The notes: generated from the letters alone by a model not told the origin. 64,000 nt of DNA from Paraburkholderia sp. UYCP14C (GCF_004197395.1 NZ_SELS01000010.1:142446-206445); one strand, 5' to 3'; shown: positions 53,315 to 63,634, counted from the stretch's first letter. Numbers and translations are program-made.

Positions 53315-54505
53315 CTAGCGCGAGGCCGCGACGCGGCCGCGCACGTAGTGGTTGAACAGCACGGCGAACAGCAGCATCACGCCGAGGAACACGCGGAACC
53401 AGTCGGAATCGACGTTGGTGTACGTGATGCCGATCTGCACGACGCCGAAGATCAGCGCACCGAAGCAGGCGCCGATCACCGAGCCGTAGCCGCCCGTGAG
53501 CAGCGTGCCGCCGATCACCGCGGCGATGATCGCCTCGAACTCCGCCTGCAAGCCACGGTCGGCCGCGGCCGAACCGATGTCGCACACTTGCAGCACCGCG
53601 TACAGCGCCGAGCAGAACGCGGTCAGCACGAACAGCGAAATCTTCACGCGACGCACCGGCACGCCGACGTTCTTGGCCGCGTTGGCATCGCCGCCGACCG
53701 CGAAAATCCAGTTGCCGAAGCGCGTCTTGGCGAGCGTGAACGCGCAGACCACGGCGAGCACGAGCCACCACAGCAGCACCTTGGGAATGCCGGGCACGAG
53801 CGGCGCACCGTTGTCGAGCATCTTCACGAGACCGAGGTGGCCGAGCCATACGAACAGGCCTCTGAACGCGACGCCCTGGAAGAACGTATGCGCGAACCAG
53901 TCCTGACGCGCGACGTCGCCGACGCCGGAGATGATCGTGCGATCGGCGAACATCACCGATAGCGCGAGCGTCAGACCGCGCAGAATGAACAGGAATGCGA
54001 GCGTGACGATGAACGACGGCAGGCGCGTGCGCATCACCAGGTAGCCGTTGAGCGCGCCGAGCAGCATCGAGCCGACGAACGCGAACACGATCGCGAGCCA
54101 GATCGGCCAGTGGAAGTACATGGTGGGCAGCGCGACCATCATGCCGGCAAAGCCGATCATCGAGCCGATCGACAGATCGAACTCGCCGGCGATCATCAGC
54201 AGGCACGCGCCGACCGAGATCAGACCGAGATAGGCGGCGACCTGCGACCAGTTCATCACGCCATCGAGGTTGAACATCCCCGAGTTGCCGGCCGCCATGC
54301 CGAACACGATGAACACCATCACGGTGCCGGCGAGCGCCGCGAATTCCGGCCGGCCGAGCAGATGGCGGAACCAGGATTCCTGACGCACGCGCTCGTCGGC
54401 GGCAGCGGATTGCGAGGCGGTCGTTGCAGCGGACTTCGCCGGGTCCTGCGGATCAGGCGGCGGTTGCTTGCGGTGATGGGGATGAAACAGGTCGGCGACA
54501 CCCAT
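53315..54505 (-). CDS. Sugar ABC transporter permease, probable inositol importer
   Basis: A 396-residue CUT2-family permease with eight to ten helices. The typical motifs are [20 protein letters not shown] then [30 protein letters not shown], and the coupling helix [20 protein letters not shown]. The first 45 residues are hydrophilic, His/Pro/Ala-rich and unusual for the family. GGAGAGC precedes ATG 54505. The gene starts 265 bp after the binding-protein gene, which suggests reduced expression relative to it. Confidence 0.93.
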   Translation of the reverse strand: MGVADLFHPHHRKQPPPDPQDPAKSAATTASQSAAADERVRQESWFRHLLGRPEFAALAGTVMVFIVFGMAAGNSGMFNLDGVMNWSQVAAYLGLISVGACLLMIAGEFDLSIGSMIGFAGMMVALPTMYFHWPIWLAIVFAFVGSMLLGALNGYLVMRTRLPSFIVTLAFLFILRGLTLALSVMFADRTIISGVGDVARQDWFAHTFFQGVAFRGLFVWLGHLGLVKMLDNGAPLVPGIPKVLLWWLVLAVVCAFTLAKTRFGNWIFAVGGDANAAKNVGVPVRRVKISLFVLTAFCSALYAVLQVCDIGSAAADRGLQAEFEAIIAAVIGGTLLTGGYGSVIGACFGALIFGVVQIGITYTNVDSDWFRVFLGVMLLFAVLFNHYVRGRVAASR

Positions 54506-54666
54506 TGAAGCTCTCCTTGAGACGCCCGCGACAGGCGGGTCGGCGCGATGCCGTGGGCGTTTGCTACGCGGAATGCGTGAAGGCGAACGAAGAAGCGATG
54601 CAATAAAATCGGCGCGACTCAAGCGCAGCGCGATAGGTCGCGCAACCAGCCGCCAATAAAATCTGC

Positions 54667-54707
54667 CCGGCGGGCGAGTGCCGGCAAGACGGAATGCGTC
54701 CCGCCGG
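54667..54707 (-). repeat. Intergenic hairpin between binding protein and permease genes
   Basis: CCGGCGGG (54667-54674) pairs with CCCGCCGG (54700-54707) in the otherwise empty gap of the ABC operon, followed on the transcript strand by an AT-rich GATTTTATT. Such stems commonly stabilise the upstream binding-protein message and lower expression of the permease. Confidence 0.45.
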
Positions 54708-54770
54708 TCACCGCCTTTTCAACCTTGCCGCCAGCGCGGCGGCCTGCTCACGCGAGGGGTTGCCGGGCGC

Positions 54771-55817
54771 TCAGCGGTACTGACCCGCGTACTTCAGCAC
54801 CTTGTCGACATTGGCCTTCGTGATGAAGCCCGGGCCCGAGCCAATATTGCGCGGCCCATACGACGGTGCCAGCCCATAGGTCGCGAGACGCTCCTTGAAC
54901 TTCGGATTCGCCTCCAGGATCTCGCGGATCTTGGCCGGATCGGTGGTGTTGTTCTTCTTCACGATCGCGAGCACGGCAACCGGGATATAGCCCTGCAAAT
55001 ACGGTTGCTGGTCGATCGCGAACTGGATCGTGCCGTCCTGGATGCCCTTCGCGATGTCGCTGTCGAAGTCGAACGTCGCGAACCAGATCTTGCCGGCGAG
55101 GCCCATCTGCTGCAGCGCCTTCAAGGTCGGATCGGCCGACAGCGGACCGAGCGTCAGCACCGCCTGGGTATCCGGATGGTTGCGCAGGAACGCGCTGACC
55201 TTCGACTGCACGCCGGTCGGGTCCTGGCCTGCATCCAGCGTCGAGGTCTTGAAGTTGGCGCCGATCGCTTCGGCGAAGCCGCGGCAGCGTTCGAACGAGG
55301 CCGGGTTCGTCGCGTAGTGGTTCACGCACAGGAACGACTTGATGCCGGCGGCCTTGGCCTTTTCACCCGCCGCCTTGCCGGCCGCGAACTCGGGCTGGCC
55401 GACGTGCATGATCGCGCCGAGCTTCGCGCTTTGCTCCTCGGTGCCCGAATTGATCGTGACGAGCGGAATGTGCTTCTCGGTGACCTTGCCGATCGAGTTC
55501 TTCAGCACGTCGAAGTCGGCGATCGACACGATCACGCCGTCGTAGTTGCGCGCGGCCGCCTGCTCGACGAGACGCGCCATGTCGGCGATGTCGCCGTTCG
55601 GCGGGTTGCGGTAGTCGGTCTGAACGTTGAAGTCTTCGTCGGCCTGCTTGATCGCGTTCTTGATCGTGTTCCACCACGAGTCCGAATCCGGCGCGTGGCT
55701 GATCAGCACGAAGTGGGCGTCCGCCGCGCGAGCGGCCGAGGCCGCGCCGAATCCCGTCGCCAACGTCAACGCCGTCACCAGAATCCTGAGCGTTGCCTTG
55801 CCTCTGCGAAGTCTCAT
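54771..55817 (-). CDS. Sugar-binding protein, probable periplasmic inositol receptor
   Basis: A 348-residue pentose/inositol-type periplasmic binding protein (PBP1 fold). The signal segment LRILVTALTLATGFGAASAA is cleaved near ARAADAHFV. SWWNTIKNAIKQADEDFNVQ, then DIADMARLVEQAAARNYDGV, ITINSGTEEQSAKLG-like sequence (LVTINSGTEEQ) and FATFDFDSDIAKGIQDGTIQ follow the family order. The first gene of the leftward inositol arm, with AAGGTGGAG before ATG 55817. The ligand is inferred from its iol neighbours. Confidence 0.92.
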   Translation of the reverse strand: MRLRRGKATLRILVTALTLATGFGAASAARAADAHFVLISHAPDSDSWWNTIKNAIKQADEDFNVQTDYRNPPNGDIADMARLVEQAAARNYDGVIVSIADFDVLKNSIGKVTEKHIPLVTINSGTEEQSAKLGAIMHVGQPEFAAGKAAGEKAKAAGIKSFLCVNHYATNPASFERCRGFAEAIGANFKTSTLDAGQDPTGVQSKVSAFLRNHPDTQAVLTLGPLSADPTLKALQQMGLAGKIWFATFDFDSDIAKGIQDGTIQFAIDQQPYLQGYIPVAVLAIVKKNNTTDPAKIREILEANPKFKERLATYGLAPSYGPRNIGSGPGFITKANVDKVLKYAGQYR

Positions 55818-55929
55818 TGTCTCCACCTTTCTCGGTCTGTCGTTCGTTATTGAGGGAGCGCCTGACGGGCGGCATTCCATGCCGATGCTGAGCGGCATAA
55901 CGAGGCCGAAGCGCCATCGCTCACGACCA

Positions 55930-55958
55930 AGAGTAGGTCATCTTCCGACGCCTTGCAA
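55930..55958 (-). promoter_or_regulatory. Putative promoter of the leftward inositol operon
   Basis: On the minus strand TTGCAA (55953-55958) and TACTCT (55930-55935) are spaced by 17 bp, about 113 bp before the binding-protein start. The -10 match is weak. Confidence 0.4.
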
Positions 55959-55979
55959 AGAAAATTTCATGAAAAATAA

Positions 55980-56001
55980 AAATGGAAAATACGTTCCATT
56001 T
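55980..56001. promoter_or_regulatory. Operator of the inositol regulon (GGAA-N6-TTCC palindrome)
   Basis: AAATGGAA (55980-55987) and TTCCATTT (55994-56001) form a perfect 8-bp inverted repeat around AATACG. The core GGAA-N6-TTCC is the motif reported for the RpiR-family IolR of Sinorhizobium meliloti. It lies in the divergent gap between the binding-protein gene and the RpiR-type regulator gene, with a possible rightward -10, TATACT, at 56017-56022. A second short palindrome, TTTCATGAAA, is at 55965-55974. Confidence 0.75.
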
Positions 56002-56096
56002 GATGGGCCGGCCGCCTATACTCCGCATCGTCGGATGTGTGCTGCGGCGGGCCGCGGGCGCGTCTGCCGCATTGCAGGAAACCCCGAGAGGCAGTC

Positions 56097-56981
56097 ATGG
56101 CGGAACAGACCACCGAAGAAGCGTTGCCGAGCGTCGACGAATTGATGCAGCGCATCGCGGATACCTACGAGTCGCTGCCGCGTCAGCTGAAGAGCGTCGC
56201 GACGTACATCGAGCAGCATCGCTCGAGCGTGATGATGGATCGCACCAGCGATATCGCCGCGAGCTGCGGCGTGCATCCGTCGGCGGTCGTGCGCTTTGCG
56301 CAGCGTTTCGGTTTTTCCGGCTTCTCCGATCTGCAGGCCGTGTTTCGTCAGGCTTATACGGGGCAGGGCGTGTCGTCGCCGAGCTACCAGCAGCGCATCC
56401 GCAAGCTGATCGACGAGAAACCCGGCACGTTGTCGGGCGGCTCGGTCGCGCGCGAGTTCATCGCCGCGTCGCGCGGCGGCCTCGAAGAACTCGAAGCGGG
56501 CCTCGACGACAAACAGTTCGACGCCGCCGTGAAGATGCTGCAGCAGGCCGACAACATCTACGTGATCGGCGTACGGCGCTCGTTTCCGGTCGCGAACTAT
56601 ATCGTCTACGCGCTGCAGCACACGCACAAGCGCGTGCATCTCGTGTCGGGTTTCGGCGGCATGTATCGCGAGCAGATCCGCAGCGTCAGGAAGGGCGACG
56701 TGGTGATCGCGATCAGCTTCGCGCCGTACGGCAAGGAGACGCAGTACTGCCTGCGCGTTGCGCATCATCATCAGGCGAAGACGCTCGTCATTACGGATAG
56801 CCAACTATCGCCGCTCGCGCGCTACGCGAGCACGCAGCTCTACGTGAAAGAGGGCAGCGCGTTCGCGTTCCGCTCGCTCACCAGCACGATCTGCCTGTGC
56901 CAGGCGCTCTTCATCGCGCTCGCGTACAAGCTCGAACTGAACGTTGAAGAATCCAACGACACTGGAGGCTACGATGACTGA
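56097..56981 (+). CDS. RpiR family regulator of inositol catabolism
   Basis: A 294-residue regulator with an N-terminal RpiR helix-turn-helix (about residues 12-85: TSDIAASCGVHPSAVVRFAQ, then RFGFSGFSDLQAVFRQAY) and a C-terminal SIS sugar-phosphate-binding domain (from about 135: ADNIYVIGVRRSFPVANYIV, GDVVIAISFAPYGKET). The effector is probably a phosphorylated inositol intermediate, as in other RpiR systems. Being at the head of the rightward arm and beside the palindrome it is the expected IolR. GAGAGG precedes the ATG. Its end overlaps iolG by 8 bp. Confidence 0.93.
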   Translation: MAEQTTEEALPSVDELMQRIADTYESLPRQLKSVATYIEQHRSSVMMDRTSDIAASCGVHPSAVVRFAQRFGFSGFSDLQAVFRQAYTGQGVSSPSYQQRIRKLIDEKPGTLSGGSVAREFIAASRGGLEELEAGLDDKQFDAAVKMLQQADNIYVIGVRRSFPVANYIVYALQHTHKRVHLVSGFGGMYREQIRSVRKGDVVIAISFAPYGKETQYCLRVAHHHQAKTLVITDSQLSPLARYASTQLYVKEGSAFAFRSLTSTICLCQALFIALAYKLELNVEESNDTGGYDD

Positions 56982-57990
56982 CGCGGTAAACACGATCGAC
57001 GTTGCCGTATTCGGCGCGGGACGCATCGGCAGGATCCATGCGGCGAATCTCGCGCGGCAGCCCGGCGTGCGGCTCAAATACGTGGTCGACGTGAATCGCG
57101 ACGCGGCGGCCGCGCTCGCCGCGCAGCATGGCGCGCAGGTCGCGGATATCGACGGCGCGATCGGCGATGCGTCGATCGGCGCGACCGTGATCTGTTCGAG
57201 CACCGACACGCATGCGGACCTGATCGTCAAATCGGCCGCGCAGAACAAGCACGTGTTCTGCGAGAAGCCGGTCGATCTCACGCTGGAGCGTGCGCGGATG
57301 TGCGCGCAGGCGGTTGAGCGCGCGGGCGTCGTGTGCATGATCGGTTTTCAGCGGCGCTTCGATCCGACGTTTTCCGCGTTGAAGGCGCGCCTCGACGCGG
57401 GCGAGATCGGCACGCCCGAGATGCTCGTCGTCACGAGCCGCGATCCGGGCGCGCCGCCGGTCGAGTACATCCGGCGCTCCGGCGGGATCTTCAAGGACAT
57501 GCTGATTCACGACTTCGACATCTGCCGCTGGATTCTCGACGACGAAGCCGACACGCTGCACGCCACCGGCAGTTGCCTCACCGACCCCGCGATCGCCGAC
57601 GCGGGCGACGTCGATTCGACCGCGGTGACGATCCGCACGAAGCGTGGGCGCCTGTGCCAGATCAACACCACGCGGCGCGCCGCGTACGGCTACGACCAGC
57701 GCTTCGAAGTGCTCGGCAGCGCCGGCATGCTGCAGGCGGGCAACGTGCGGCCGACCGAGGTCACCGCTTACTCGAAGACGGAGGTGTCGACCGACGTGCC
57801 GGAGGCGTTCTTTCTCGAACGCTATCGCGCGGCGTACGCGCTCGAAATCGCACATTTCTTCGACGCGCTCACGCACGGCAAGCCGGTGCGCACGACCGTC
57901 GCCGACGGCCTGAAAGCGCTCGAACTGGCGGACGCCGCGACGCGTTCGTGGCGCGAAGGCCGTGTGGTCAAACTCGGCGAGGCAGCGTGA
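56974..57990 (+). CDS. iolG: Inositol 2-dehydrogenase
   Basis: IolG oxidises myo-inositol to 2-keto-myo-inositol with NAD+. The 338-residue Gfo/Idh/MocA protein shows the Rossmann loop VAVFGAGRIGRIHAANLARQ, the catalytic-loop HVFCEKPVDLTLERA (Lys near 97), CMIGFQRRFDPTFSALKA, and the active-site DMLIHDFDICRWIL with Asp and His (about 172-176). GGAGG precedes ATG 56974. The gene overlaps the regulator gene before it and the second dehydrogenase after it. Confidence 0.94.
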   Translation: MTDAVNTIDVAVFGAGRIGRIHAANLARQPGVRLKYVVDVNRDAAAALAAQHGAQVADIDGAIGDASIGATVICSSTDTHADLIVKSAAQNKHVFCEKPVDLTLERARMCAQAVERAGVVCMIGFQRRFDPTFSALKARLDAGEIGTPEMLVVTSRDPGAPPVEYIRRSGGIFKDMLIHDFDICRWILDDEADTLHATGSCLTDPAIADAGDVDSTAVTIRTKRGRLCQINTTRRAAYGYDQRFEVLGSAGMLQAGNVRPTEVTAYSKTEVSTDVPEAFFLERYRAAYALEIAHFFDALTHGKPVRTTVADGLKALELADAATRSWREGRVVKLGEAA

Positions 57991-59036
57991 TGAAGCCCGC
58001 CACGAAACCCTTGCGGCTCGGTGTGGTCGGGCTTGGGCGGCTCGGCAAGCGGCATGCGGAAAATCTCGCGTATCGCGTGCCGGGCGCGACGCTCGCGGCC
58101 GCGTGCAGCCCGCTCGAAGACGAACTCGCATGGGCGCGCGATGCACTACCCGAGCCGCGTCTTTACGCGGATTACGCGGACCTGCTCGCCGATCCGCACG
58201 TCGATGCGGTGTGGCTCGTCACGCCGTCGTCGCTGCACGCGCAGCAGATCGTCGATGCATTGCAGGCCGGCAAGCATGTGTTCTGCGAAAAGCCGCTGTC
58301 GCTCGATGTCGCCGAATGCGAGCGCGTGCTGACCGAAGCGGCGCGCTATCCGCACCTGCAGGCGACGATCGGCTTCATGCGCCGCTTCGATCCGAGCTAC
58401 CGCGACGCGTTCGATAAAATCTCCGCCGGCCAGATCGGCCGGCCGTTCCTCGTGCGCTCGCAAACCACCGATAAAAACGACACCGACGGCTTCTTCGTGC
58501 GCTTCGCGGCGACCTCGGGCGGCATCTTTCTGGACTGCACCGTGCACGACATTGACGTGGCCCGCTGGTTGCTCGGCAAGCCGCGCGCGACGCGCGTGTT
58601 CGCCGCGGGCACGATCGCGCTGCACGAGGGGCTGCGCGAATTCGGCGACGTCGACAACGGCGTGGCGATCTGCGAGTTCGAGGGCGGCAAGCTCGCGATG
58701 TTTTACGCGTCGCGCACGCAGGCGCACGGCAACGATACGCATAGCGAAGTGATCGGCACGGCGGGGGCGCTGACGATCGGCCGCAATCCGCGGGCGAATC
58801 GCGTCGAGATCTACGACGCGAGCGGCATTCGCAACGAATGCACGCCGAACTTTTTCGACCGTTTCGAGGACGCGTTTCTGCACGAGGCGCGCGCGTTCGT
58901 CGCGTCGGTGCAAAACGGGGCGGGGAAGGGCGATGTGGCGCAGAGCGGCGCGACGCTTGCCGATGCGCTCGAAGCGACGCGGATCGGCGTGGCGCTGCGC
59001 GAGTCGCTGCAAAGCGGCCAGGCGGTGACGCTGTAG
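57990..59036 (+). CDS. Second Gfo/Idh/MocA dehydrogenase, possible scyllo-inositol dehydrogenase
   Basis: A 348-residue relative of IolG. LGVVGLGRLGKRHAENLAYR is the NAD(P) loop; HVFCEKPLSLDVAECERVL, TIGFMRRFDPSYRDAFDKIS and FLDCTVHDIDVARWLLG (catalytic Asp/His) follow. It starts by an overlap (ATG at 57990 inside the iolG stop TGATG). A second dehydrogenase in iol loci often handles scyllo-inositol or other isomers (IolX/IolW type). The precise substrate cannot be fixed here. Confidence 0.88.
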   Translation: MKPATKPLRLGVVGLGRLGKRHAENLAYRVPGATLAAACSPLEDELAWARDALPEPRLYADYADLLADPHVDAVWLVTPSSLHAQQIVDALQAGKHVFCEKPLSLDVAECERVLTEAARYPHLQATIGFMRRFDPSYRDAFDKISAGQIGRPFLVRSQTTDKNDTDGFFVRFAATSGGIFLDCTVHDIDVARWLLGKPRATRVFAAGTIALHEGLREFGDVDNGVAICEFEGGKLAMFYASRTQAHGNDTHSEVIGTAGALTIGRNPRANRVEIYDASGIRNECTPNFFDRFEDAFLHEARAFVASVQNGAGKGDVAQSGATLADALEATRIGVALRESLQSGQAVTL

Positions 59037-59130
59037 CGTTGTGCTGCCCGGCGCCTCCGCTCCGCCTGCTGTAGAATTTGACCCTCTGTCCGGCGTCGTC
59101 AGCGACGCCCCGTCCCGAAGGTCATCGTCG

Positions 59131-59364
59131 ATGCAAATTCAGATTCACAAGGAAGTCGATGCGCGCGGGCTCATGTGCCCGCTGCCCATCCTGCGCGCCA
59201 AGAAGGCGCTCGCCGACATGGAAAGCGGCCAGATCCTCAAGGTGCTCGCCACCGACCCCGGCTCGCAGCGCGATTTCGCCGCATTCGCGAAGCAGACCGG
59301 CAACGAGATCGTCGAAAGCTCTGCGCACGACAAGGTATTTACGTTTCTGATGCGGCGTCGTTGA
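59131..59364 (+). CDS. TusA-like sulfurtransferase (SirA/YeeD family)
   Basis: A 77-residue protein with the family motif ARGLMCPLPILRAKKALADM: a CPxP signature with Cys17 as the sulfur carrier. It continues with SGQILKVLATDPGSQRDFAA. TusA-like proteins pass persulfide sulfur to tRNA thiolation or other acceptors. Here it stands alone between the inositol locus and galU. TAGAAT at 59072-59077 may be its -10. A terminator follows. Confidence 0.93.
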   Translation: MQIQIHKEVDARGLMCPLPILRAKKALADMESGQILKVLATDPGSQRDFAAFAKQTGNEIVESSAHDKVFTFLMRRR

Positions 59365-59393
59365 GCGGCATTCGGTAAAGGCGTCCGTCCGAT

Positions 59394-59456
59394 GTAAAAA
59401 AAGAAGGCGCTGTCCCCATTATTCGGGGCGCAGCGCCTTCTTCGTTTCAGCCTGGA
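59394..59456. terminator. Bidirectional terminator between the TusA-like gene and galU
   Basis: GAAGGCGCTG (59403-59412) pairs with CAGCGCCTTC (59431-59440), with an inner CCCC/GGGG pairing. A run of seven A precedes it and a T-rich tail follows, so it works on both strands for these convergent genes. Confidence 0.88.
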
Positions 59457-59464
59457 TTTTGGTG

Positions 59465-60346
59465 TCAGCCTTCGAGAACCGGCGAGCGGGTGCGCAGATA
59501 TTCTTCGAAGTCGGCGGCCACTTCCGGGTGACGCAGCGCGAACTCGACGGTCGCCTTCAGATAGCCCAGCTTGCTGCCGCAGTCGAAGCGCGTGCCGTGA
59601 TACTTGTACGCGAGCACCTGTTCGTCGGCGAGCAGCGACTGGATTGCGTCCGTCAGCTGCAACTCACCGCCTGCGCCCGGTTTGATGGAGCGCAGATGTT
59701 CGAAGACGCGCGGCTTCAGCACATAACGGCCGACCACGCCGAGGTTCGACGGCGCCACGCTCGGCTCCGGCTTTTCGACGATGCCCGACATCTTGATGAT
59801 CGAGTCTTCCCACTCCTTGCCGTCGACGATGCCGTACGACTTCGTGTCCTGCGGCGGGATTTCTTCGACGCCGATCACCGAGCTGTGATAGTGATCGAAC
59901 ACCTCGATCATCTGCGTCATCACGGGCGGCGTGCCGTACAGCAGGTCGTCCGCGAGGATCACGGCGAACGGGTTGTCGCCGACCAGCTTCTCAGCGCACA
60001 GCACCGCGTGGCCGAGGCCCAGCGCCTCGGCCTGGCGCACGTAGAAGCAGTCCACGTGGCTCGGCTTGATGCTGCGCACGAGTTCGAGCAGCTTGTCCTT
60101 GCCGCGCGCCTCGAGTTCGGCCTCGATCTCATAGGACTTGTCGAAATGGTCTTCGATCGCGCGCTTGCTGCGGCCCGTGACGAAGATCATTTCGGTGATG
60201 CCGGCCGCCATGGCCTCTTCGACCGCGTACTGAATCAGCGGCTTGTCGACGATCGGCAGCATCTCCTTCGGGCTAGCCTTCGTGGCGGGGAGGAAGCGGG
60301 TGCCAAGACCTGCTACCGGAAAAACCGCCTTCGTAACTTTTAGCAT
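59465..60346 (-). CDS. galU: UTP-glucose-1-phosphate uridylyltransferase
   Basis: GalU makes UDP-glucose for envelope polysaccharides and trehalose. The 293-residue protein starts with the nucleotide-binding loop AVFPVAGLGTRFLPATKASP and KEMLPIVDKPLIQYAVEEA. FAVILADDLLYG holds the metal Asp (about residue 133) and IVEKPEPSVAPSNLGVVGRY is typical. It lies 62 bp downstream of valS on the same strand, with a weak hairpin between. Confidence 0.96.
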   Translation of the reverse strand: MLKVTKAVFPVAGLGTRFLPATKASPKEMLPIVDKPLIQYAVEEAMAAGITEMIFVTGRSKRAIEDHFDKSYEIEAELEARGKDKLLELVRSIKPSHVDCFYVRQAEALGLGHAVLCAEKLVGDNPFAVILADDLLYGTPPVMTQMIEVFDHYHSSVIGVEEIPPQDTKSYGIVDGKEWEDSIIKMSGIVEKPEPSVAPSNLGVVGRYVLKPRVFEHLRSIKPGAGGELQLTDAIQSLLADEQVLAYKYHGTRFDCGSKLGYLKATVEFALRHPEVAADFEEYLRTRSPVLEG

Positions 60347-60378
60347 GTGAATACCCTGAGTCCTCTGGTTAAATCCTT

Positions 60379-60401
60379 GCCCGCCGTTGAGGAGGGCGGG
60401 C
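60379..60401 (-). terminator. Weak hairpin between valS and galU
   Basis: GCCCGCC (60379-60385) pairs with GGCGGGC (60395-60401) 8 bp beyond the valS stop on the transcript strand, followed only by AAGGATTTAA. It is probably an attenuator or inefficient terminator. Confidence 0.4.
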
Positions 60402-60408
60402 GCGTCGA

Positions 60409-63288
60409 TCAGGCCGGCAGGCGGGCCAGTTGGGCTTTCAGCTTGCCGACGGTGGCTTCGAAATCTGCAAGCCGTTTCTGCTCCTGTTCCACGACTGCCG
60501 CCGGCGCCTTCGCCACGAACGCCTGATTTTGCAGCTTACCGTTGCATTTGACGATTTCGGCGCTCAATCGCGTAATCTCTTTCGACAGGCGCTCGCGTTC
60601 GACCGCCGCGTCGATTTCGACCTTCAACACGAGCTTGTCGGTTCCTACGATAGCAATCGGCGCGCCATCCGCCTGGGCGTCGAGCGCGGCCTCGTCGGCG
60701 ATGATTTGCACTTCCGACAGACGCGCCAGCGCTTGAGCGTAAGGCGCGAAAGTACCCAGGCGCTCCGCGTTGCCGGTGGCGAGCAGCGGCACCTTGACCG
60801 CCGGCGACAGGTTCATTTCTCCGCGCAGATTGCGGCACGCATCGATCACCGCTTTGAGGTCGGTCGCCCACTGCTCGGCGTCTTCGTCAAGCTTCGACGG
60901 CTCCGCGATGGGGTACGGCTGCACCATGATGGACGCCTCGCCGTCGGCCTTGCCTTCGGGGTAGCGGCCCGCGAGCGGCGCCACTTTCTGCCACAGCGCT
61001 TCGGTGATGAACGGGATCACCGGATGCGCGAGGCGCAGCACCGTTTCGAGCACACGCAACAGCGTGCGGCGCGTGGCGCGCTGCTGGTTCGGCTGACCCG
61101 TCTGGATCTGGACCTTGGCGAGTTCGAGATACCAGTCACAGTATTCGTCCCATACGAACTTGTATAGGGCGTTGGCCACATTGTCAAAACGATAGTCGGA
61201 AAAGCCCTTGGCGATTTCCGCTTCCACGCGCTGCAGTTGCGACACGATCCAGCGGTCGGCCTGCGAAAAATGCAGATGGCCTTCTGGCCCGCATTCACCA
61301 CATTGCGCCGGCTGGCCGAAACCGCAGTCATGGCCTTCGCAGTTCATCAGCACGAAGCGCGTGGCGTTCCACAGCTTGTTGCAGAAGTTGCGGTAGCCCT
61401 CGCAGCGCGCGAGGTCGAAATTGACGTTGCGGCCGAGCGTGGCCATCGACGCCATCGTGAAGCGCAGCGCGTCGGTGCCGAACGCCGGAATGCCGTCCGG
61501 AAACTCCTTGCGGGTCTTCTTCTCGATCGATGTGGCCTGCCGCGGATTCATCAGGCCGGTGGTGCGCTTCGCGACCAGCGCGTCGAGGTCGATGCCGTCG
61601 ACGATATCGATCGGGTCGAGCGTGTTGCCCTTGCTCTTCGACATCTTCTGGCCTTCGGCGTCGCGCACGAGGCCGTGCACGTAGACCGTGTCGAACGGCA
61701 CCTTGCCGGTGAAGTGCGTGGTCATCATGACCATGCGCGCGACCCAGAAGAAGATGATGTCGAAACCGGTGACGAGCACCGACGACGGCATGAAGTGCTT
61801 CAGCTCTTCCGTTTCGTTCGGCCAGCCGAGCGACGAGAACGGCACCAGAGCGGACGAGAACCACGTGTCGAGCACGTCTTCGTCGCGCTTCAACGCGCCG
61901 GTGTAGCCGGCCGCGGCGGCCTTCGCGCGGGCTTCCTCTTCGGTCTTCGCGACGAACACCTCGCCGTTTTCGCCGTACCACGCCGGAATCTGATGTCCCC
62001 ACCACAGCTGACGCGAGATGCACCAGTCCTGGATGTTTTCGAGCCACTGGTAGTAGGTGGTGGTCCAGTTTTCCGGCACGAATTTGATCTGGCCGTTGCG
62101 CACGACGTCGAGCGCGGTTTCGGCGATCGACTTGCCCGGATTGAACGTGCCCTCGGGCGCCGGTTTGCTCATCGCGACGAACCACTGGTCGGTCAGCATC
62201 GGCTCGATCACGACGCCGGTGCGGTCGCCGCGCGGCACCATCAGCTTGTGCGGCTTGACCGATTCGAGCACGCCGAGCGTCTCGAGATCGGTGACCACCA
62301 GCTTGCGGGCGTCGAAACGGTCGAGGCCGCGGTACTTTTCGGGCGCGTTGTCGTTGATTCTCGCGTCGAGCGTGAGGATTTCGATTTGCGGCAGCTTGTG
62401 GCGCAGGCCGACCTGGTAGTCGTTGAAATCGTGCGCGGGCGTGACCTTGACGACGCCGGTGCCGAATTCGCGGTCGACGTAATCGTCGGCGATGATCGGC
62501 ACTTCGCGGTTCGACAGCGGCAGCGTGACGGTCTTGCCGATCAGGTGCGCGTAGCGCTCGTCTTCCGGGTGCACCATCACGGCGGTGTCGCCGAGCATGG
62601 TTTCCGGACGGGTGGTGGCGACGGTCAGATGGCCCGAGCCGTCGGTGAGCGGATACTGGATGTGCCACAGGTGGCCGTTTTCTTCCTCGCTGACCACTTC
62701 GAGGTCGGACACGGCGGTGAGCAGCACCGGGTCCCAGTTCACGAGACGCTTGCCGCGATAGATCAGACCCTGTTCATACAGACGCACGAACACGTCGCGC
62801 ACGGCGGCCGACATCTTGTCGTCCATCGTGAAGTATTCGCGCGACCAGTCGATCGACGCACCGAGACGACGCACCTGATTGGTGATGGTCGAGCCGGACT
62901 GCTGCTTCCACTCCCACACGCGCTCGACGAACTTCTCGCGGCCGAGGTCGTGGCGCGACACGCCCTGCGCGTCGAGCTGCCGTTCGACGACGATCTGCGT
63001 GGCGATGCCCGCGTGGTCGGTACCCGGCACCCACAGCGTGTTCTCGCCGAGCATGCGGTGATAGCGGGTGAGGCCGTCCATGATGGTCTGGTTGAACGCG
63101 TGGCCCATGTGCAGCGTGCCCGTGACGTTCGGCGGCGGCAGCTGGATCGAGAAATCCTTGCGGTTCGCGTTGAAGGAGGGGGCGGCGTAGGCGCGCTTTT
63201 CCCATTCAGGGCCCCAGTGGGCTTCGATGGTGTGGGGTTCGAAGCTTTTTGCAAGCGTCGAGGTGGGGTCGCTCGGGGTGTCGCTCAT
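60409..63288 (-). CDS. valS: Valyl-tRNA synthetase
   Basis: A 959-residue class Ia synthetase. The HIGH motif is in [20 protein letters not shown] (about residues 51-70), the CP1 editing domain contains [19 protein letters not shown], and KMSKSKGN is at about 570. The anticodon-binding domain begins near 690 and the C-terminal coiled coil ([20 protein letters not shown]) is present. A minus-strand TATAAT at 63331-63336 is a possible -10, 43 bp before the ATG. Confidence 0.98.
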   Translation of the reverse strand: MSDTPSDPTSTLAKSFEPHTIEAHWGPEWEKRAYAAPSFNANRKDFSIQLPPPNVTGTLHMGHAFNQTIMDGLTRYHRMLGENTLWVPGTDHAGIATQIVVERQLDAQGVSRHDLGREKFVERVWEWKQQSGSTITNQVRRLGASIDWSREYFTMDDKMSAAVRDVFVRLYEQGLIYRGKRLVNWDPVLLTAVSDLEVVSEEENGHLWHIQYPLTDGSGHLTVATTRPETMLGDTAVMVHPEDERYAHLIGKTVTLPLSNREVPIIADDYVDREFGTGVVKVTPAHDFNDYQVGLRHKLPQIEILTLDARINDNAPEKYRGLDRFDARKLVVTDLETLGVLESVKPHKLMVPRGDRTGVVIEPMLTDQWFVAMSKPAPEGTFNPGKSIAETALDVVRNGQIKFVPENWTTTYYQWLENIQDWCISRQLWWGHQIPAWYGENGEVFVAKTEEEARAKAAAAGYTGALKRDEDVLDTWFSSALVPFSSLGWPNETEELKHFMPSSVLVTGFDIIFFWVARMVMMTTHFTGKVPFDTVYVHGLVRDAEGQKMSKSKGNTLDPIDIVDGIDLDALVAKRTTGLMNPRQATSIEKKTRKEFPDGIPAFGTDALRFTMASMATLGRNVNFDLARCEGYRNFCNKLWNATRFVLMNCEGHDCGFGQPAQCGECGPEGHLHFSQADRWIVSQLQRVEAEIAKGFSDYRFDNVANALYKFVWDEYCDWYLELAKVQIQTGQPNQQRATRRTLLRVLETVLRLAHPVIPFITEALWQKVAPLAGRYPEGKADGEASIMVQPYPIAEPSKLDEDAEQWATDLKAVIDACRNLRGEMNLSPAVKVPLLATGNAERLGTFAPYAQALARLSEVQIIADEAALDAQADGAPIAIVGTDKLVLKVEIDAAVERERLSKEITRLSAEIVKCNGKLQNQAFVAKAPAAVVEQEQKRLADFEATVGKLKAQLARLPA

Positions 63289-63435
63289 GTTTCTGGATAA
63301 AAGCAGGATTTTGGAGGCGGAGAATGGTTGATTATAGCTGGGGAGGGGGTTTTGCCTGCCGGCGGCTTGGGTTTGTTGTGGTTCTGGATTGTGCCCTTGG
63401 GCAGGGCGGCGCTTTTTTTCGTTGTTCTTGCGTGG

Positions 63436-63634
63436 TTGGCCTTTCCTTGTTGTGTTATCGGTCTATTAGCGTTGCCCCTGTGCGGGGCGGCACCTACTTT
63501 CTTTGCTGCTGCAAAGAAAGTAGGCAAAGAAGACAGCTCAAACCGCCAGCTCATAAGCGGGTCCCCCGGACCGCGTGAGGTAGTGGTGCATCTGGAATCC
63601 GTGCCCCCGCACATTCCAATCTGGTGACAAAGCC
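63436..63634 (+). repeat. Left arm of a 199-bp inverted repeat
   Basis: This arm is almost identical to the reverse complement of 63802-64000. It includes the 14-bp-stem hairpin CCTACTTTCTTTGC / GCAAAGAAAGTAGG (63493-63524). I see no transposase, no target duplication and no protein domain. Short frames inside it repeat in both arms and are not genes. The sequence resembles the dispersed intergenic elements common in this genus group, but that needs a search. Confidence 0.88.

Noticed and set aside
61237-63300. 687-codon frame antisense to valS
   Set aside because: Antisense shadow; long because of codon bias, not coding.
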